DNA of 6,820 nt from Vitreoscilla sp. Lineage in GTDB: Bacteria; Pseudomonadota; Gammaproteobacteria; Burkholderiales; Burkholderiaceae. The stretch spans positions 1 to 6,820 of the forward strand of contig JACMOG010000844.1 in assembly GCA_014378125.1 (NCBI GenBank), read 5' to 3'. The position numbers and the translations under genes are program-made. Below are positions 4,867-6,820 of this stretch, piece after piece. The first letter of the stretch is position 1. Each line of letters opens with the position of its first letter. Under the pieces are notes generated by a model, which was not told the DNA's origin, ran no database searches, and was given only the letters and a program-made list of their open reading frames with translations.

Positions 4867-6159
4867 TCAGGCCACGGCCTTGAAGGCGTCGGCCATGATG
4901 GCCAGGCCTTCGTCGACGAGCGCATCGGTGGCCACCAGGGGCACCAGCACGCGGATGACGTTGCCGTAGCTGCCGCACGACAGCAGCACGAGGCCCCGCT
5001 TGAGCGCCTCGGCGCAGATCCGTTTGGTGAGGTCGGCGTCGGGACGGGCGAGGTCGCCCTCCGTGAACAGCTCGATGGCGATCATCGAGCCCAGCCCACG
5101 CACTTCCTGGATGGCCACGTGCTCGCGCGCGATGCCCTGCAGCGCGTCGACGAGGCGGGCGCCGATCGCCTTCGACCGCTCGAGCAGTTGCTCCTCCAGG
5201 AGGTTCCCCACCCCCGCCAGGCCGCCCGCCCAAGCCAGCGGGTTGCCGGCGTAGCTGCCGCCCAGGCCGCCCGGGGCGGGCTTGTCCATCCCGTCGGCGC
5301 GGCCGATGACCGCCGAGATCGGAAAGCCGCCGGCCATGGACTTGGCCGTGGTGACGATGTCGCCCGCGACGCCCCATTGCTCGCCGGCCAGCCAGGTGCC
5401 GGTGCGGCCGGCGCCGGTCTGCACTTCGTCGGCGATGAGCAGGATACCGTGCTTGTCGCAGAGCGCGCGCAGCGCCTGCGCGAATTCCGGCGGGCAGACA
5501 TGGAAGCCGCCTTCGCCCTGCACCGGCTCGACGATGATGGCCGCCACGCGCTCGGCCTCGACGTCGTACTTGAAGATCGCTTCGATCGACGCAAGCGCAT
5601 CGGCCACGCTCACGCCGTGCAGCGCGTTCGGGAACTTGGCGTGGAAAACCTCGGCCGGGAACGGACCGAAGCCCGTCTTGTACGGCGCGACCTTGCCGGT
5701 CAAGGCCATGGTCATCAGCGTGCGGCCGTGGTAGCCGCCGCCGAACGCGATCACCGCACCGCGCTTGGTGGCGCAGCGCGCGATCTTGATGGCGTTCTCG
5801 ACGGCTTCGGCGCCCGTGGACAGGAACAGCGCCTTCTTCGGGAAGTCGCCGGGGGTCTTTTCGATGAGGCGTTCGGCCAGCTCGATGTACGGCTCATAGG
5901 CCAGGACCTGGAAGCAGGTGTGGTGCACCTTGTCGAGCTGCGTCTTCACCGCCTCGAGGATCTTCGGGTGGCAATGCCCGGTGTTGAGTACCGCGATCCC
6001 GCCCGCGAAGTCGATGTAGCGGCGGCCCTCGACGTCCCAGATCTCGGCGCCCAGGGCGCGCTCGGCGAAGACCTCGTAGGTCTGTCCCAGGCCGACCGGC
6101 AGGACGGCACGGCGGCGCGCCATCAGGGCGGCGTTGTTCAGGTTGGCATCACGTTGCAT
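4867..6159 (-). CDS. gabT: 4-aminobutyrate (GABA) transaminase, PLP-dependent class III
   Basis: A 430-residue enzyme, normal length for GabT, that would move the amino group of GABA to 2-oxoglutarate, giving succinate semialdehyde and glutamate. Active-site residues align with E. coli GabT at a constant offset of five: Ile55, Arg146 in YHGRT (substrate carboxylate), Glu211 and Glu216 in VEPVQGEGG, Asp244 and Gln247 in ADEVQTGAGRTG (PLP ring), Lys273 in TAKSMAGGFP (Schiff base) and Arg403 in NVIRVLVP, the partner of Glu216 in the dual-substrate gate. STGAEAVENA (114-123) is the phosphate-binding turn. Related omega-amino acids such as 5-aminovalerate may also be substrates. ATG 6159 is chosen because GGAG (6171-6168) lies eight bases upstream and the N-terminus matches GabT. 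The frame stays open to 6456, but that extension crosses the divergent promoter region. gabD follows on the same strand and the likely regulator is divergent. Confidence 0.95.
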   Translation of the reverse strand: MQRDANLNNAALMARRRAVLPVGLGQTYEVFAERALGAEIWDVEGRRYIDFAGGIAVLNTGHCHPKILEAVKTQLDKVHHTCFQVLAYEPYIELAERLIEKTPGDFPKKALFLSTGAEAVENAIKIARCATKRGAVIAFGGGYHGRTLMTMALTGKVAPYKTGFGPFPAEVFHAKFPNALHGVSVADALASIEAIFKYDVEAERVAAIIVEPVQGEGGFHVCPPEFAQALRALCDKHGILLIADEVQTGAGRTGTWLAGEQWGVAGDIVTTAKSMAGGFPISAVIGRADGMDKPAPGGLGGSYAGNPLAWAGGLAGVGNLLEEQLLERSKAIGARLVDALQGIAREHVAIQEVRGLGSMIAIELFTEGDLARPDADLTKRICAEALKRGLVLLSCGSYGNVIRVLVPLVATDALVDEGLAIMADAFKAVA

Positions 6160-6304
6160 GGGGGGAACTCCAGAAGGGTATGCGCTGACTTTAGGCCCGC
6201 CGACCCAATACAGCCATGTACAGTTGGGCTGCGGCGCCCGCATACTGTGCAGGTCAAAGTCCCTATACAGATGGTGTCTGCAGACCCGAACGGCATCCAG
6301 CGGC
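6160..6304. promoter_or_regulatory. Divergent gabT / MocR-regulator control region with repeated ATAC(A/T)G hexamers
   Basis: This 145-bp gap must hold both divergent promoters and the operator. ATACAG occurs at 6208-6213 and 6265-6270, ATACTG at 6242-6247 and GTACAG at 6218-6223. ATACAG and GTACAG are ten bases apart (one helical turn), and the 6208 and 6242 copies start 34 bases apart. CCCAA (6204-6208) and TTGGG (6224-6228) form a dyad around the first pair. GTCTGCAGAC (6276-6285) is a perfect ten-base palindrome near the regulator start. GabR of Bacillus subtilis binds direct ATACCA repeats (family knowledge), so direct ATAC-type repeats are credible sites. TTGACC (minus strand, 6257-6252) could be a gabT -35 element, but no matching -10 is clear, so exact promoters are not assigned. 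Confidence 0.55.
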
Positions 6305-6820
6305 ATGTTCACTCTCCAATCCGAATCCCCCACGCCGCTGGTCACGCAGATCGTCGACGGCCTGCGCCGGCTGATCGCGGACGGCAGCCTGCGCACGGGG
6401 GCGAAGATCCCGTCGATCCGGCACTTCGCCAAGACGCACCAGGTGAGCGTGTTCACCGTGGTAGAGGCGTACGACCGGCTGGTGGCGCAGGGCTACCTGC
6501 TATCGCGCCCGCATTCGGGCTTCTTCGTGCGCCGGCGCGCGCCGGCCGAGACGGCGGCGGTGCCGGGCTTCGCGTCGACGGCCAGCTTCGGCGCCCAGTG
6601 GTACCTGCGCAGCATCTTCGAGAACCGGCACCTGGCCGTGAAGGCGGGCTGCGGCTGGCTGCCGCAGTCGTGGCTGTTCGGGGGCGGCGTGCCCCCGAGC
6701 CTGCGCGGGCTGGCCGCCGAGAACGTGGAACTGGACGGCTACGGCGACCCCCGCGGCCACCTGCCGCTGCGCGAATGGATCCGCGACGCGCTCGCCGAGC
6801 AGGAGATCTCGCTGCAGCCC
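6305..6820 (+). CDS. gabR: MocR/GabR-family transcriptional regulator (GntR helix-turn-helix plus aminotransferase-like domain), 3' end outside window
   Basis: The first 172 residues are visible and the frame is open to the window end. Residues about 8-76 are a GntR winged helix-turn-helix: PLVTQIVDGLRRLIADGSL, KIPSIRHFAKTHQVSVFTVV and EAYDRLVAQGYLLSRPHSGF, in order. A variable linker (77-115) follows, then the start of a fold-type I aminotransferase-like domain with the MocR hallmark DGYGDPRGHLPLREWI (144-159). Such regulators bind PLP and usually control the adjacent divergent gene. GabR senses GABA bound to PLP and activates gabT and gabD while repressing itself. Position beside gabT makes the same role likely here, but the PLP lysine lies beyond the window and other MocR subtypes (TauR, PdxR) cannot be excluded. 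ATG 6305 opens the domain correctly, although no clear ribosome site precedes it. Residues 49-51 read VFT, where many GntR proteins have Arg or Lys before the Thr. Confidence 0.88.
   Translation, partial: MFTLQSESPTPLVTQIVDGLRRLIADGSLRTGAKIPSIRHFAKTHQVSVFTVVEAYDRLVAQGYLLSRPHSGFFVRRRAPAETAAVPGFASTASFGAQWYLRSIFENRHLAVKAGCGWLPQSWLFGGGVPPSLRGLAAENVELDGYGDPRGHLPLREWIRDALAEQEISLQP

Noticed and set aside
6160..6456. Minus-strand extension of gabT to 6456 (529 residues)
   Set aside because: It overlaps the divergent control region and the regulator's DNA-binding domain; ATG 6159 has a good ribosome site and the usual GabT N-terminus.

Overview
The window is GC-rich (about two thirds G+C by eye), with dense third-position G/C genes. 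The set of genes (a Tsr-like chemoreceptor, a short BLUF photoreceptor, tRNA-Gly(CCC), and a gabT/gabD pair facing a MocR-type regulator) looks like a betaproteobacterium of the order Burkholderiales, probably Comamonadaceae-like. That placement is inferred from composition and protein style, not from a search.

Left part (1-1088, + strand): the 3' end of a methyl-accepting chemotaxis protein gene is followed after 16 bp by a complete gene for a stand-alone BLUF blue-light sensor. Next come a tRNA-Gly(CCC) gene with encoded CCA, preceded by a TAGAAT -10 box, and a clear intrinsic terminator. A gene for a 296-residue protein follows (1164-2054). It has a receiver-like N-terminus and a GGDEF-like C-terminus, both lacking key catalytic residues but keeping an I-site-like RxxD. 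It looks like a c-di-GMP sensor or adaptor rather than an enzyme. Signal transduction dominates this part: chemotaxis, light and c-di-GMP.

Middle (2055-2146): between two convergent genes lies a compact dyad of two 28-bp arms, 27/28 complementary. Each arm is itself a small hairpin, so it resembles a REP/BIME-type dispersed repeat.

Right part (2147-6820): a GABA-type degradation locus. Reading on the minus strand, gabT (4-aminobutyrate transaminase) is followed by two hairpins, one a convincing terminator, then gabD (succinate-semialdehyde dehydrogenase, with a glutamate at the cofactor-selecting position that suggests NAD+ use). An unusual secreted, C-terminally anchored delta-60-repeat protein has a start codon overlapping the gabD stop (ATGA). 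Divergent from gabT is the 5' part of a MocR/GabR-family regulator, a GntR winged helix fused to an aminotransferase-like domain, running off the window. The 145-bp region between them carries ATACAG-like hexamers and dyads that are candidate operators. Together GabT and GabD would convert GABA (or a related omega-amino acid) to succinate semialdehyde and then succinate for the TCA cycle, under the control of the divergent regulator.

I found no CRISPR array, phage gene or transposase. The least explained items are the delta-60 protein coupled to gabD, the degenerate REC-GGDEF protein, and the MCP-BLUF pairing.
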